Positions 32,715 through 40,469 of a DNA stretch of 41,582 bases are shown here, one piece after another. The position numbers and the translations under genes were made by a program. Source of the DNA: Pseudomonas helleri (GTDB lineage Bacteria > Pseudomonadota > Gammaproteobacteria > Pseudomonadales > Pseudomonadaceae); contig NZ_WIWC01000045.1 in the NCBI RefSeq assembly GCF_009600315.1, forward strand, positions 1-41,582, in the 5' to 3' direction. Position 1 is the first letter of the stretch. The number at the start of each line of letters is the position of its first letter. The notes beneath the pieces are model-generated. The model had not been told where the DNA came from and made no database searches. It saw only the letters and a program-made list of their open reading frames with translations.

Positions 32715-33830
32715 TCAGCCCCCGAATCGCTGCAGCTGCATTTCTTGCAGGCGGCTCAGGGTGCGGCGAAAGGGAAATTCCAGATAGCCTTGGGTGTAGA
32801 GCTGTTCCAACGGAACATGCGCTTCAATCAAGACGGGCACCTTGCGGTCGTAACACTCATCGATCAGGGCAATAAACCGCCGCACGCTGTCGTCGAAACG
32901 CGACAGCTGTGGCAATTCACGATCCCCTGCGTCGACTTTCACAGGACCATCTTCAGTCCCCCGCGCAATCTTGCCTTCACGTTGCTCAGCGCTCATACAG
33001 GGCACGTCACTGAGTAATATCGACTGATAGCGCCCACAGAGGTCCATAAACTCGATGGCGCCCAACGGCTGCTCGCATAGCTCATGAAACGTGCACCACA
33101 GCACTGTTTCACTGGCCTGCGCCACGCTCAATGAACGGTGCGCGACCGCAATCGGCTCATGAGAAGCTAGCTGCCCTTGAGTCATCTGCGCGAATACACC
33201 CCCGAACACACTGGACTGTCCCGGCGGCGTCACCCAAAAACGCTGCTGCGCAATGCCCGGGTGCAGACGGTGATCTTCAACCCCATCCACCGACACCACC
33301 TGCATATGTTTCACAATGGCGGTGATCGCAGGCGCAAAACGCTCCTTGTTATGGCCTTGGCTGTATAACTGCTCAGGAGGTTGGTTCGAGGTACACACCA
33401 GCACCACCCCTTCGTCAAACATCACCTTGAACAATCGGCCGAGAATGATCGCGTCTCCAATGTCATTGACGAACAGCTCGTCAAAACACACCACCCTCAC
33501 CTCTTTGCCCAGCTCCTTGGCCACCGTTTTAAGCGGGTCAGACGTGCCGGTCAGTTGAAAAAGTCGCTGGTGAACCCATTGCATAAAATGATGAAAATGC
33601 TGACGCCTAGCGGGCACCCGCAGGGTCTTGTAGAACTGGTCCATCAACCAGGTTTTGCCACGCCCTACCGGCCCCCACAAATACACGCCATCGACCGCCT
33701 TGTGGCCTTGATGCAGCTGCTCATGACAACGCTGCAACGCCTGCACCGCTCGCCCCTGAGCCGGATCCTGGACAAAGCCGCGCTGTTCGATAGCCTCTTT
33801 CCAGGCATGGAGGGGTGACTCGACATTCAT
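32715..33830 (-). CDS. zapE: Cell division protein ZapE (AFG1-type ATPase)
   Basis: P-loop ATPase that associates with the Z-ring in E. coli and is conserved as AFG1/Lace1 in mitochondria. The 371 residues have Walker A GPVGRGKTWLM at 53-63 and a Walker B region VVCFDELFVNDIGDAIIL. The AFG1 motif VCTSNQPPEQLY is followed by sensor and C-terminal sequences including FHELCEQPLGAIEFMDLC and FIALIDECYDRKVPVLIEA. I chose ATG 33830 (MNVESPLHAW) because the family begins there. AGGAG is 12 bases upstream, a long spacing. It is transcribed alone. Confidence 0.9.
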   Translation of the reverse strand: MNVESPLHAWKEAIEQRGFVQDPAQGRAVQALQRCHEQLHQGHKAVDGVYLWGPVGRGKTWLMDQFYKTLRVPARRQHFHHFMQWVHQRLFQLTGTSDPLKTVAKELGKEVRVVCFDELFVNDIGDAIILGRLFKVMFDEGVVLVCTSNQPPEQLYSQGHNKERFAPAITAIVKHMQVVSVDGVEDHRLHPGIAQQRFWVTPPGQSSVFGGVFAQMTQGQLASHEPIAVAHRSLSVAQASETVLWCTFHELCEQPLGAIEFMDLCGRYQSILLSDVPCMSAEQREGKIARGTEDGPVKVDAGDRELPQLSRFDDSVRRFIALIDECYDRKVPVLIEAHVPLEQLYTQGYLEFPFRRTLSRLQEMQLQRFGG

Positions 33831-34060
33831 GCTGTTGACTGACTCCTGAAAGGTTTTGGCAGTATGCCAGCAAGGCAATCGGCCAGCACCCTTGAAAAAT
33901 TCGCTGCCGCCACCACATTGTTACCCGGACAGTAACAGAGCATTTTGCCATCAGGTCTTTTTCGATCTAGGCATAGGCGTATACTTGGCAGCATGTAACA
34001 AAGGTTTACCGAACACTTGACTCGGAACTTCATACGGTCAGTTGAACTTCCAAACCGGCA

Positions 34061-34097
34061 CCGCAACTTATTCCCGCCGTTGGCAAATGAAGTCAGT
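34061..34097 (+). promoter_or_regulatory. Conserved folded leader of the first DUF2790 gene
   Basis: CCGCAACTT (34061-34069), CCGCC with GGCAA, and TGAAGTCAGT (34088-34097) also occur before the second DUF2790 gene (34622-34659). Pairing of ACTT with AAGT outside and GCC with GGC inside gives a hairpin. In the second copy the inner stem is GCCC with GGGC, so pairing is kept although the sequence differs. Confidence 0.5.
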
Positions 34098-34133
34098 CAG
34101 TGTTAACGCTTGATTACTTTAGAGGCCACTACC

Positions 34134-34391
34134 ATGAAAACTTTAATTGCTTTATTACTGGCTGGCAGTGCATCAATTGCCCTTGCCGGCGAAACCACTA
34201 CGGCCACTCCACAACCGGCTGTAGAACAATACGCTTATGGGTCGACGCTGGACATTGCCAAAGTTATCAGCCTGTCCAACATCCCCAAAGTGTGCAAAGT
34301 CGTACCGGCGCAAATGACCTATGAAGACCATCAGGGTCAGCGCCACACCGTTGAGTATCAAGTAATGGGCGACGGCTGCAGCACTCACTAA
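34134..34391 (+). CDS. DUF2790 small secreted protein, copy 1
   Basis: An 85-residue precursor with a Sec signal peptide (MKTLIALLLAGSASIALA, cleavage after residue 18). The mature 67-residue domain has the DUF2790 pattern: YAYGSTLDIAKVIS, CKVVPAQMTYEDHQGQRH, and VEYQVMGDGC. Its two mature cysteines could form a disulfide. The domain is found mainly in pseudomonads and has no established function. Some members are reported to respond to metals, but I cannot confirm that for this one. ATG 34134 has AGAGG about 8 bases upstream. A strong terminator follows, so it is its own unit despite the adjacent paralogue. Confidence 0.8.
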   Translation: MKTLIALLLAGSASIALAGETTTATPQPAVEQYAYGSTLDIAKVISLSNIPKVCKVVPAQMTYEDHQGQRHTVEYQVMGDGCSTH

Positions 34392-34436
34392 CGCCATGCT
34401 TTGAGCATCGGGTTGCCCGCAAGGATGCGACCCCAG

Positions 34437-34462
34437 GCCCTCTCTTCGGAGGGGGCTTTTTT
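34437..34462 (+). terminator. Strong intrinsic terminator after DUF2790 copy 1
   Basis: An 8-bp stem GCCCTCTC / GAGGGGGC (one G-U pair) around the very stable tetraloop TTCG, followed directly by TTTTTT. Confidence 0.93.
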
Positions 34463-34621
34463 AGTGGGCGCTGAAACCGCTTAATTGTTACCGATACGGA
34501 AAGACTTTTTGTCAGTCTTTTGACTTCAATCAATATATTAAAACCGTATGATAGCGACATCCCTTACCGAAACATTGAAACAGGGCACGGTACTTCGTGC
34601 GGCATAACCCCCAGAGTAATG

Positions 34622-34659
34622 CCGCAACTTCGACCGCCCACCGGGCAACTGAAGTCAGT
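34622..34659 (+). promoter_or_regulatory. Conserved folded leader of the second DUF2790 gene
   Basis: CCGCAACTT (34622-34630), inner stem GCCC / GGGC around ACC (34637-34646) and TGAAGTCAGT (34650-34659) repeat the element before copy 1. The distance to the ATG is 28 bases here and 36 in copy 1. Confidence 0.5.
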
Positions 34660-34687
34660 GATACGTGATTGTTTTAAGGTGTGAACA

Positions 34688-34945
34688 ATGAACCGTTTGA
34701 TCGCTTTTGCTTTATTAGGCTTTTCTACCTTGGCAGTGGCTGAAGAAGCTCAAGTTGCACAGGCACAACCTGTTGTCGAACATTACACTTACGCCACTGA
34801 CCTCGACATCGCTAAAGTAATTAGCGTGTCGCCCAACCAGGATGTGTGTGAAGTCGTTCCGGCACAAATGACCTACGAAGATCATCAAGGTCAGCGTCAT
34901 ATTCTGGAGTACCGCATCATGGGTAACGGCTGCTCGAACGGCTAA
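34688..34945 (+). CDS. DUF2790 small secreted protein, copy 2
   Basis: An 85-residue paralogue of the preceding gene with the same length and design: signal peptide ending LAVA before EEAQ, then YTYATDLDIAKVIS, CEVVPAQMTYEDHQGQRH, and LEYRIMGNGC. The central stretch VVPAQMTYEDHQGQRH is identical in both copies, whereas the signal peptides and the start of the mature chains differ. AAGGTG precedes the ATG by about 7 bases. It has its own leader and terminator, so the pair arose by duplication of a complete transcription unit. Function is unknown. Confidence 0.8.
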   Translation: MNRLIAFALLGFSTLAVAEEAQVAQAQPVVEHYTYATDLDIAKVISVSPNQDVCEVVPAQMTYEDHQGQRHILEYRIMGNGCSNG

Positions 34946-34975
34946 TGGCCGCGCAGCCTTGCAGGCAAAATTCCA

Positions 34976-35002
34976 AGCCTCCGTTTTTACGGGGGCTTTT
35001 TT
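34976..35002 (+). terminator. Strong intrinsic terminator after DUF2790 copy 2
   Basis: Stem AGCCTCCG / CGGGGGCT (one G-U pair), loop TTTTTA, then TTTTTT at 34997-35002. Confidence 0.92.
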
Positions 35003-35058
35003 ATGGCGGTTGGAAAGGGTTACGCTCAAGCCACATTCACGGCAAGGAGCCAGCGTCC

Positions 35059-35610
35059 ATGCAACTTCCTCCGACACTCGAAACGTCACGGCTCGTGCTG
35101 GAGCCGCTCTGCCTTAGCGACGCGAATGCTATTCAGCAGCGCTTCCCCCATTGGGAGGTCGTGCGCTATCTAAATGTATTCGTACCTTGGCCGTACCCGG
35201 ACAACGGCGCACTGACTTACCTGCAAGATCACGCATTACCGGCCATGGCACTCGGCAAGGAGTGGCACTGGACCATTCGTTTGCGCACAGACCCGGATAA
35301 CCTGATTGGCTGCATCAGCCTGATGGACAAAGACAACGACAATCGGGGTTTCTGGCTATCGCCGCCATGGCAAGGCCAAGGCTTCATGGGGGAAGCCTGT
35401 GAGGTGGTCGATGGGTACTGGTTTCAGACACTGAAGCGCGAATGCATGCGGGTGCCCAAGGCTGCAACAAATGAGGCTTCACGCAGGGTATCGCAGCGGG
35501 GCGGGATGACGATGATCAGCTGTTCAGAGGGGGAGTTTGTCAGCGGCACATTCACCAGCGAGATTTGGGAGATCACCCGTGAGCAATGGCTGGCGCAGCA
35601 AAACCACTAA
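35059..35610 (+). CDS. GNAT acetyltransferase, RimJ/RimL-like
   Basis: A 183-residue acetyltransferase of the ribosomal-protein-alanine type fold. It starts MQLPPTLETSRLVLEPLCLSD, typical for the group, then has the substrate strand EWHWTIRLR and IGCISL. The acetyl-CoA region is GFWLSPPWQGQGFMGEACEV near 97-116, and the NEASRRVSQRGGM segment near 139. ATG 35059 has AAGGAG 9 bases upstream. Many proteins of this group act on small molecules or antibiotics rather than ribosomal proteins, so the substrate is left open. It follows the DUF2790 terminator and appears independent. Confidence 0.82.
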   Translation: MQLPPTLETSRLVLEPLCLSDANAIQQRFPHWEVVRYLNVFVPWPYPDNGALTYLQDHALPAMALGKEWHWTIRLRTDPDNLIGCISLMDKDNDNRGFWLSPPWQGQGFMGEACEVVDGYWFQTLKRECMRVPKAATNEASRRVSQRGGMTMISCSEGEFVSGTFTSEIWEITREQWLAQQNH

Positions 35611-35667
35611 AAGAAAGCCCGACCCTGCGCCGGCAAGGTCGGGCTTGAAGCGCTCAACGAGCGCTTC
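35611..35667 (-). terminator. Terminator of the PepSY-like gene (two adjacent hairpins)
   Basis: A perfect 10-bp stem AAGCCCGACC / GGTCGGGCTT (35615-35624 with 35637-35646) is followed on the minus strand by TTTCTTTT. A second perfect stem GAAGCGCT / AGCGCTTC (35647-35654 with 35660-35667) lies just before it. It ends the minus-strand gene and may also stop the convergent acetyltransferase. Confidence 0.75.
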
Positions 35668-35679
35668 AGGTGCCGCGTA

Positions 35680-35964
35680 TTAGTCTTTCTTCTCGGAAAG
35701 CACTTTGCCAGTGTGGTCGATTGTGGTTTCTACCTGAACTTCCACACCGTCGATTTTCTTCACACCTTCAGCTTTCCAGATACCGGTCGCCGGGTTTTCC
35801 AGCTCGATGCTCTTGATGGTTGTATAGCCAGCCTTGTTTTTGAAGACTTCGATCGCCTCCTTGGAAAACGCCCAGTTCGGGTCTTGTGGGGCTTGAGCCA
35901 TCGCAGCCCCGGAAGCCAGCACAACAGCAGCGGTGATCACAGCAGCAAAAGTTTTCTTCAACAT
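35680..35964 (-). CDS. Small periplasmic PepSY-like protein
   Basis: A 94-residue precursor with a Sec signal (cleavage after AAMA, about residue 23). The mature part has the helix-strand order of PepSY domains: AFSKEAIEVFKNKAGYTTIKSIEL, then GIWKAEGVKKIDGVEVQVETTIDHTGKVLSEKKD. The Lys-rich tail is common in pseudomonad members. PepSY proteins are thought to inhibit proteases or bind cations; this one has no assigned role. It is transcribed alone, convergent with the acetyltransferase and divergent from fpvR. Confidence 0.7.
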   Translation of the reverse strand: MLKKTFAAVITAAVVLASGAAMAQAPQDPNWAFSKEAIEVFKNKAGYTTIKSIELENPATGIWKAEGVKKIDGVEVQVETTIDHTGKVLSEKKD

Positions 35965-36126
35965 GTTCTTAACTCCATTAATTGATGTTGCGTCTGGTAC
36001 TTGAATGCCGAGATAACCCTAGCAGAGAAAAATCACCTCAGAAGGCTAAATGACATGCTTTTGACATGGCTCATGTTCTCGTATCCCCAAGCGCAAGGTT
36101 AGAATGCACCGCACCAAGGAGAACCA

Positions 36127-37128
36127 ATGAGCGAAACACGCCTCACCGAAGCCCAATACGATGCCATCACTGAAGCTGCGGCTCAGTGGTGCATGCGCGT
36201 GCACGAGCCTGATTGCACCGACCGGGAACGTGAAGCGTTTGCTGTGTGGTTGAACGCCGACCCGCTGCATGCGTTTGAATATGAGGCCATGCTGGACATC
36301 TGGGATGTCAGCGAACACTTGCCGCCTTCCGTGCCTGCTGGGGCACCTGTCATTCAACTGCATCAGGCGGCTCGCCGCAGCGGCTGGCAAAAATGGGCGG
36401 TGGCGGCAGCCATCACTCTGCTCGCCGTCCCTGTGGGCGCTTACAGCGGCTGGCAATTGGGTTGGGTGCCCAGCTCGTATGAGCGCCTGCAAGCCGACAA
36501 TCAGCTGAAAACTGTAACCCTTCCAGATGGCAGCGAAGTCGAGCTCAACCTTGGCACGCAATTATCATTTGCCAACTACAAAGACCAGCGTCGAGTGACC
36601 CTGAACAAGGGTGAAGCCTTTTTCAAGGTGAGTCACGATGTCACTCACCCCTTTGTCGTCAGGGCGGGGGAAGGTCAGGTACGCGTCACCGGTACCCAGT
36701 TCAATGTCTGGACGTACGAAGATCAGGTCAAAGTGACACTGCTGGAAGGCTCAGTACTGGTCACCAGTAACAAACGCCTGAGTGGCGAAGGCTTGCGCCT
36801 CGAACCGGGGATGCAGGCACGCTATAAAGCGGGGGACTATGCCCCGCAAATCAACCAGACCTACGCCAACGCCCAGGACCTTGCCTGGCGCAACGGCAAG
36901 CTGGTGCTGGACAATCTGTCCCTGAGCGACGCACTGCCCTTGATCAATCGTTACCTGGATACACCGCTGGTGCTAGCCGACAGTGCAACCGGCAAGCTGC
37001 GCATTGGCGGCGTGTTTAACACTCAGGACATTGATCGCCTGGTGACTTCATTGCCCAAAGTCTTGCCGGTCTACCTGAGCGTTAGCCAGAACGGCAACCC
37101 GGTGATCAACGGCCGCCCGCAGGGTTAA
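36127..37128 (+). CDS. fpvR: FpvR, FecR-family anti-sigma factor
   Basis: Inner-membrane regulator that holds FpvI (and in P. aeruginosa PvdS) inactive until ferripyoverdine binds its receptor. The 333 residues include a cytoplasmic anti-sigma domain (about 1-85, with WCMRVHEPDCTDREREAFAVWL) and one membrane segment (about 90-107). The periplasmic FecR domain follows (TVTLPDGSEVELNLGTQLSF near 129, RVTLNKGEAFFKVSHDVTHPF near 155) with a C-terminal STN-like part. AAGGAG precedes the ATG by about 7 bases. It lies beside pvdQ, an arrangement known from fluorescent pseudomonads, and not beside fpvI. Length agrees with P. aeruginosa FpvR (331). Confidence 0.88.
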   Translation: MSETRLTEAQYDAITEAAAQWCMRVHEPDCTDREREAFAVWLNADPLHAFEYEAMLDIWDVSEHLPPSVPAGAPVIQLHQAARRSGWQKWAVAAAITLLAVPVGAYSGWQLGWVPSSYERLQADNQLKTVTLPDGSEVELNLGTQLSFANYKDQRRVTLNKGEAFFKVSHDVTHPFVVRAGEGQVRVTGTQFNVWTYEDQVKVTLLEGSVLVTSNKRLSGEGLRLEPGMQARYKAGDYAPQINQTYANAQDLAWRNGKLVLDNLSLSDALPLINRYLDTPLVLADSATGKLRIGGVFNTQDIDRLVTSLPKVLPVYLSVSQNGNPVINGRPQG

Positions 37129-37139
37129 GCCCCCCATTT

Positions 37140-37234
37140 CGTAGCTGTTGCCGAAGGCGACGTCCGATTGCGAAGCGATCGTAAAGGGTTTACGACGACT
37201 GCGTCGCCGGACGCAGCCTGCGGCAGCTGCTACG
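37140..37234. repeat. Inverted REP pair (REPIN-like) between fpvR and pvdQ
   Basis: Two REP elements face each other: CGTAGCTGTTGCCGAAGG at the left and CCGTAGCAGCTGCCGCAGG read from the right end on the minus strand, meeting at GTAAA-GGG-TTTAC (37181-37193). The right arm contains the TAG stop codon of pvdQ (37232-37230). The arms are less alike than those of the 29887 element, so this copy is older or recombined. Confidence 0.82.
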
Positions 37235-39536
37235 GATGTTGGGACGTTATCTGCACCCGCTGGTAGTTCGGGTCCGCCTTGATTTGCGCCTCGGTGAACG
37301 GCAGTGTTTGCCACTGCTTGTTCGAAAAGGCCCGGGTTTGATCCTGTGAATGCGAGGACGCCGGATCACTGGAAATCGAAAACGCCAACACGCCCTGCGC
37401 CTGCGGCCCGTGCTCATCGAACGTGACTGTTTGCAAATAGCTGGTGCCGCTGACTACTTCGCGTTTCGCGCCCTCACCCGCAACGCTTTGCATCGCGTTG
37501 TACACGCCCAGCGTCGCCGGACCACCATGTATTGGAGTGTGCTGTGTCCCACTGCTGACTTGCTGAATATCACCCCACGTGACATCCGCGCTCAAGCCTG
37601 CTTCGGTCACCGCTGCTGCCGAAGCCAGCAATGCTGTACGCACAGCTTCAAGCACGGCGGGTTGCTCCAGATCCAAACCACGCGGCGTGTGCTGCGGGTC
37701 GGCCGGATCAAACGGCACACGCCACACATTCTCGACCTCAAGCAATGGCAGCATGATGTTCTGGAAATGCACCAGACCGATGCCACTGTTCAGGTTGGCC
37801 TGCTGGTCCCAGGCCTTAAGGCTCGTGCACACTTGAGTCAGCGTGGCCTTATCGGCCGCAGAGGCGCCCTCGCAGACCTTGAACAGGTCAGGCATAACTT
37901 GCCCGGCCAGATACACCTGGTTATCCATCACCATGCCTTGTAAGTCCTCAACACTGAGCCGCCCCGGCTGTCCGAGCCGTTGCAGGGCGAAGCGGGCACG
38001 CAGTCCCAAGGGCTGGCTGTCCTGACTGATCAACGGCGAAAACCCGGTCTGCGGTGCGGCGGGATTGGCCATCCAGGCCGAGTCATTGGCATGCTGCACG
38101 TAATCATTGCGGCGCATGTGCGGCAGCTTGCTGGCCGGGTAGATGCCCGCTTGTGCCGCGCTCGGGTCGATCGTCCACGCGCACGCGCTGCGACTGCCAT
38201 CCAGCAAAATCATCTCAAGCCCTGCACGCGGATCGCTACACGCCGCCAGCTTGGCCGCGTCCACATACGGCACCACCGACGCATTCATGTACAGCGCTTG
38301 CCCCTTATCATCCACAGCCAGCGTATTGACCCACGGGATACCTTGAATCTGGCTCACCGAAGCTTGCAAAGCATCGAGGCTGTTCGCCTGATTCATCGAA
38401 TACCACTGCTGCAGCACGCGGTCGTTTTGCACATTGGCATCACGCAGGCTGAAGGCTGTATGGTCGTTCCAGTCGAGTTTGCCCGGCCATTGCACAATCG
38501 GCCCGAATACAGAGCTGTAAATCACCCGCGACACAGGCTGAACGCTGCCGTCTGCTTGTTTCACGTTAACCGTGACCGTCTGCTTGGTCAGGGGTTTTGA
38601 CTGGCCGTCCAGCAGGTAACGCGTCGAGTCCTTGGGGTCGAGTTGCAGGCGATACAGGGTGAAATGCTTCGACGTATCGACCGTGTGGGTCCAGGCCATG
38701 TGCTGGTTGAACCCGATGTTGATCACCGGCAACCCCGGCAGCGCCGCCCCCATCACATTCAGCTTGCCGGGTATGGTGAGCTGCATTTCATAGAAACGCA
38801 TACCGCCCACCCACGGAAAATGCGGGTTGGCCAGTAGCATTGCGCGACCTGTTTGCGAGCGTTCGCTGCCAATGGCCACCGCGTTACTGCCCCGGTCCAG
38901 TGCAAAGCGCTGCATGCGTTCGGCGGCGATTTTGAATTGCCCAGCCCGGGTCTCGACCTGTGCGGTGGTTTGGGGTGGCGCAGCAGCAACCAAGGCTTCG
39001 GCAAACTGCCCGACGCCACCTTCGACCAGCAGACGACGGGTCAGCTTGACCAGATCCTCTGGCGTGATAGACCGCACGGAAGCGTTATCGCACTCTGCGG
39101 GCGGGTGTTTACGCTCACTGAGCTGGCGGTTATACCCGGCCACATAACCTTCGATCAGATCACGCACTTCAGGGGTTTGCGCCTGCCAAAAAGCTGCGAC
39201 CGCCTCGGGCGTGTTCAGCCAATTGAAAAACACATCGCTGGCCAGATTGTCTCGCTGCTCAAGGGTTAACGCCTGAGGGCCAAAGTATTTTGAACGTTCA
39301 CCATTGACCGTGACCACTTCATTGGCCAGCAGGCACAGGTTGTCCTGCGCATAGGCATACCCTATGCCGTAACCCAGACCGCGTTCATCGGCGGCGCGAA
39401 TATGCGGCACGCCAAAGGTGGTGCGCCGAATCTCTGCACTCACATCGCTGGCAGGCGTGTGAGCCAGGGCTGAAACACTCAGCGCCAGACACACGGCGCC
39501 AAGACACACTTTGCTTAATGGCCGGGAAATAATCAC
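37230..39536 (-). CDS. pvdQ: PvdQ, N-terminal nucleophile acylase
   Basis: Periplasmic Ntn hydrolase that removes the fatty acid tail from pyoverdine precursors and also cleaves long acyl-homoserine lactones. The 768 residues resemble P. aeruginosa PvdQ (762). A Sec signal ends near SALA (residue 25). The alpha chain runs to Gly216, and the nucleophile Ser217 starts the beta chain in LDRG|SNAVAIG, the same number as in P. aeruginosa. ANPHFPW, HTVDTSKHFTLYRL and the Asn/Arg-bearing NDSAWMANP follow. I chose GTG 39536 with AGGAG at 6 bases; an ATG further upstream lacks a ribosome site. The stop TAG lies in a REP arm. Confidence 0.92.
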   Translation of the reverse strand: MIISRPLSKVCLGAVCLALSVSALAHTPASDVSAEIRRTTFGVPHIRAADERGLGYGIGYAYAQDNLCLLANEVVTVNGERSKYFGPQALTLEQRDNLASDVFFNWLNTPEAVAAFWQAQTPEVRDLIEGYVAGYNRQLSERKHPPAECDNASVRSITPEDLVKLTRRLLVEGGVGQFAEALVAAAPPQTTAQVETRAGQFKIAAERMQRFALDRGSNAVAIGSERSQTGRAMLLANPHFPWVGGMRFYEMQLTIPGKLNVMGAALPGLPVINIGFNQHMAWTHTVDTSKHFTLYRLQLDPKDSTRYLLDGQSKPLTKQTVTVNVKQADGSVQPVSRVIYSSVFGPIVQWPGKLDWNDHTAFSLRDANVQNDRVLQQWYSMNQANSLDALQASVSQIQGIPWVNTLAVDDKGQALYMNASVVPYVDAAKLAACSDPRAGLEMILLDGSRSACAWTIDPSAAQAGIYPASKLPHMRRNDYVQHANDSAWMANPAAPQTGFSPLISQDSQPLGLRARFALQRLGQPGRLSVEDLQGMVMDNQVYLAGQVMPDLFKVCEGASAADKATLTQVCTSLKAWDQQANLNSGIGLVHFQNIMLPLLEVENVWRVPFDPADPQHTPRGLDLEQPAVLEAVRTALLASAAAVTEAGLSADVTWGDIQQVSSGTQHTPIHGGPATLGVYNAMQSVAGEGAKREVVSGTSYLQTVTFDEHGPQAQGVLAFSISSDPASSHSQDQTRAFSNKQWQTLPFTEAQIKADPNYQRVQITSQHP

Positions 39537-39609
39537 GCGCGCTCCTGTAGATCGAGAAATAAGCCAGGCAGCGTGATCGAATTGAAACCCACCCCCCGGC
39601 ACCCTTAAG

Positions 39610-39632
39610 ACGAAGCCGGTGAAAAAAATTTA
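39610..39632 (-). promoter_or_regulatory. PvdS-type promoter of pvdQ
   Basis: TAAAT (39632-39628) and CGT (39612-39610) on the minus strand are 15 bases apart, one less than in the other three boxes but within the reported range. It ends 74 bases upstream of the GTG start. Confidence 0.65.
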
Positions 39633-39795
39633 ATCGAGGCACAAACGCCCGCTCAGACAGGGCCGGTGACGGATATTGCGTTCTCCATAACAGAGTTTCT
39701 GCTGGTAAGCGTTGATGATTTTCATCGCTCATACGTCTAGTTAACTGAGAGCAGTTTTTATTTTCCTGATCAGGCTCTGAAAAGGAGTTTTTTGC

Positions 39796-40182
39796 ATGCA
39801 CAACTCGCAAATACCAACGGATGGTAGTCAACCGCATCGTGAAACCGTGTTTCAGCCGAACACCGGGTTGCTGAAAACGCTCACACCTTTGCAGGGCAAC
39901 GAACGCATACGTCACCTGCTCAAATATTTCGGGCTACGTACCAGTCTGGTGCGGCTCAAGGTCATTGATGCACTGCTGACAGCCGCTGGCAACGATCGAC
40001 GTTTGGGGGTCAGGGGGATGCACAGCCACTTGCAGGCGCTGGATATTCCGCTGTCTTTTCTGAGTGTGCGCGAAGTGTTGAAGCGCTTGTGCAGCGAGGG
40101 TGTGGTGGTGCTCAACAGCGATAAAAGCTACAGCCTGCATCCGCAGGCCGAGGCTGTGCTCATGGGTAAAATCGAGGCTTAA
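39796..40182 (+). CDS. Short Fur-like winged-helix protein
   Basis: The 128-residue protein resembles the DNA-binding half of Fur-family regulators: LKYFGLRTSLVRLKVIDALLTA at about 42-63, HSHLQALDIPLSFLSVREVLKRLCSEGVV near 76-104 as recognition region, and SDKSYSLHP as the wing. The C-terminal dimerisation domain and its metal-binding His/Cys cluster are missing. It therefore either is a DNA-binding protein that does not sense metal itself or has another use. AAGGAG is 8 bases upstream. It is divergent from pvdQ and overlaps the end of the convergent small membrane gene by four bases. Confidence 0.65.
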   Translation: MHNSQIPTDGSQPHRETVFQPNTGLLKTLTPLQGNERIRHLLKYFGLRTSLVRLKVIDALLTAAGNDRRLGVRGMHSHLQALDIPLSFLSVREVLKRLCSEGVVVLNSDKSYSLHPQAEAVLMGKIEA

Positions 40183-40367
40183 ATCTTGGTTTTACGGCGC
40201 ATCACGCCGTTGATCACGACAACCACAACGGCCACACCGATGGCGATGTACTGGAACATTTTCTCGGAGATCATGCCGTGGTTTTGCATATACGAAAGAC
40301 CAAACATGATCCCCAGAACCACCAGTGAGATCAGAATCGAGTATTTCAAACGCTGCGAAGGGGTCAT
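40179..40367 (-). CDS. Small two-helix membrane protein, 62 aa
   Basis: Predicted sequence MTPSQRLKYSILISLVVLGI and onward, with two hydrophobic helices (about 9-25 and 38-54) separated by QNHGMISEKM and ending in a basic tail RRKTKI. Both termini should face the cytoplasm. AGGT lies close to the chosen ATG. An upstream in-frame start would add a sequence without membrane character. I do not recognise the family. Its TAA and that of the convergent Fur-like gene overlap within TTAA. Confidence 0.6.
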   Translation of the reverse strand: MTPSQRLKYSILISLVVLGIMFGLSYMQNHGMISEKMFQYIAIGVAVVVVVINGVMRRKTKI

Positions 40368-40469
40368 TACCTGTTCCTGAAAGTAAGGCTGAAAATAGGC
40401 TGAAAAATGTAGCAAACATTTCGTGATCGCGGGATGGCCCGCTTTGAATCCGTGGGCCATGTTACACCT

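Noticed and set aside
36051..36068. Repeated TGACATG upstream of fpvR as an operator or promoter
   Set aside because: Only two 7-bp copies 11 bp apart. TTGACA at 36061 lacks a matching -10 at 16-18 bases, and no regulator with this site is known to me.
39709..39729. GATGATTTTCATC as a Fur box between pvdQ and the Fur-like gene
   Set aside because: The symmetric core is short and the flanks do not match the 19-bp Fur consensus; the match is no better than chance in AT-rich sequence.
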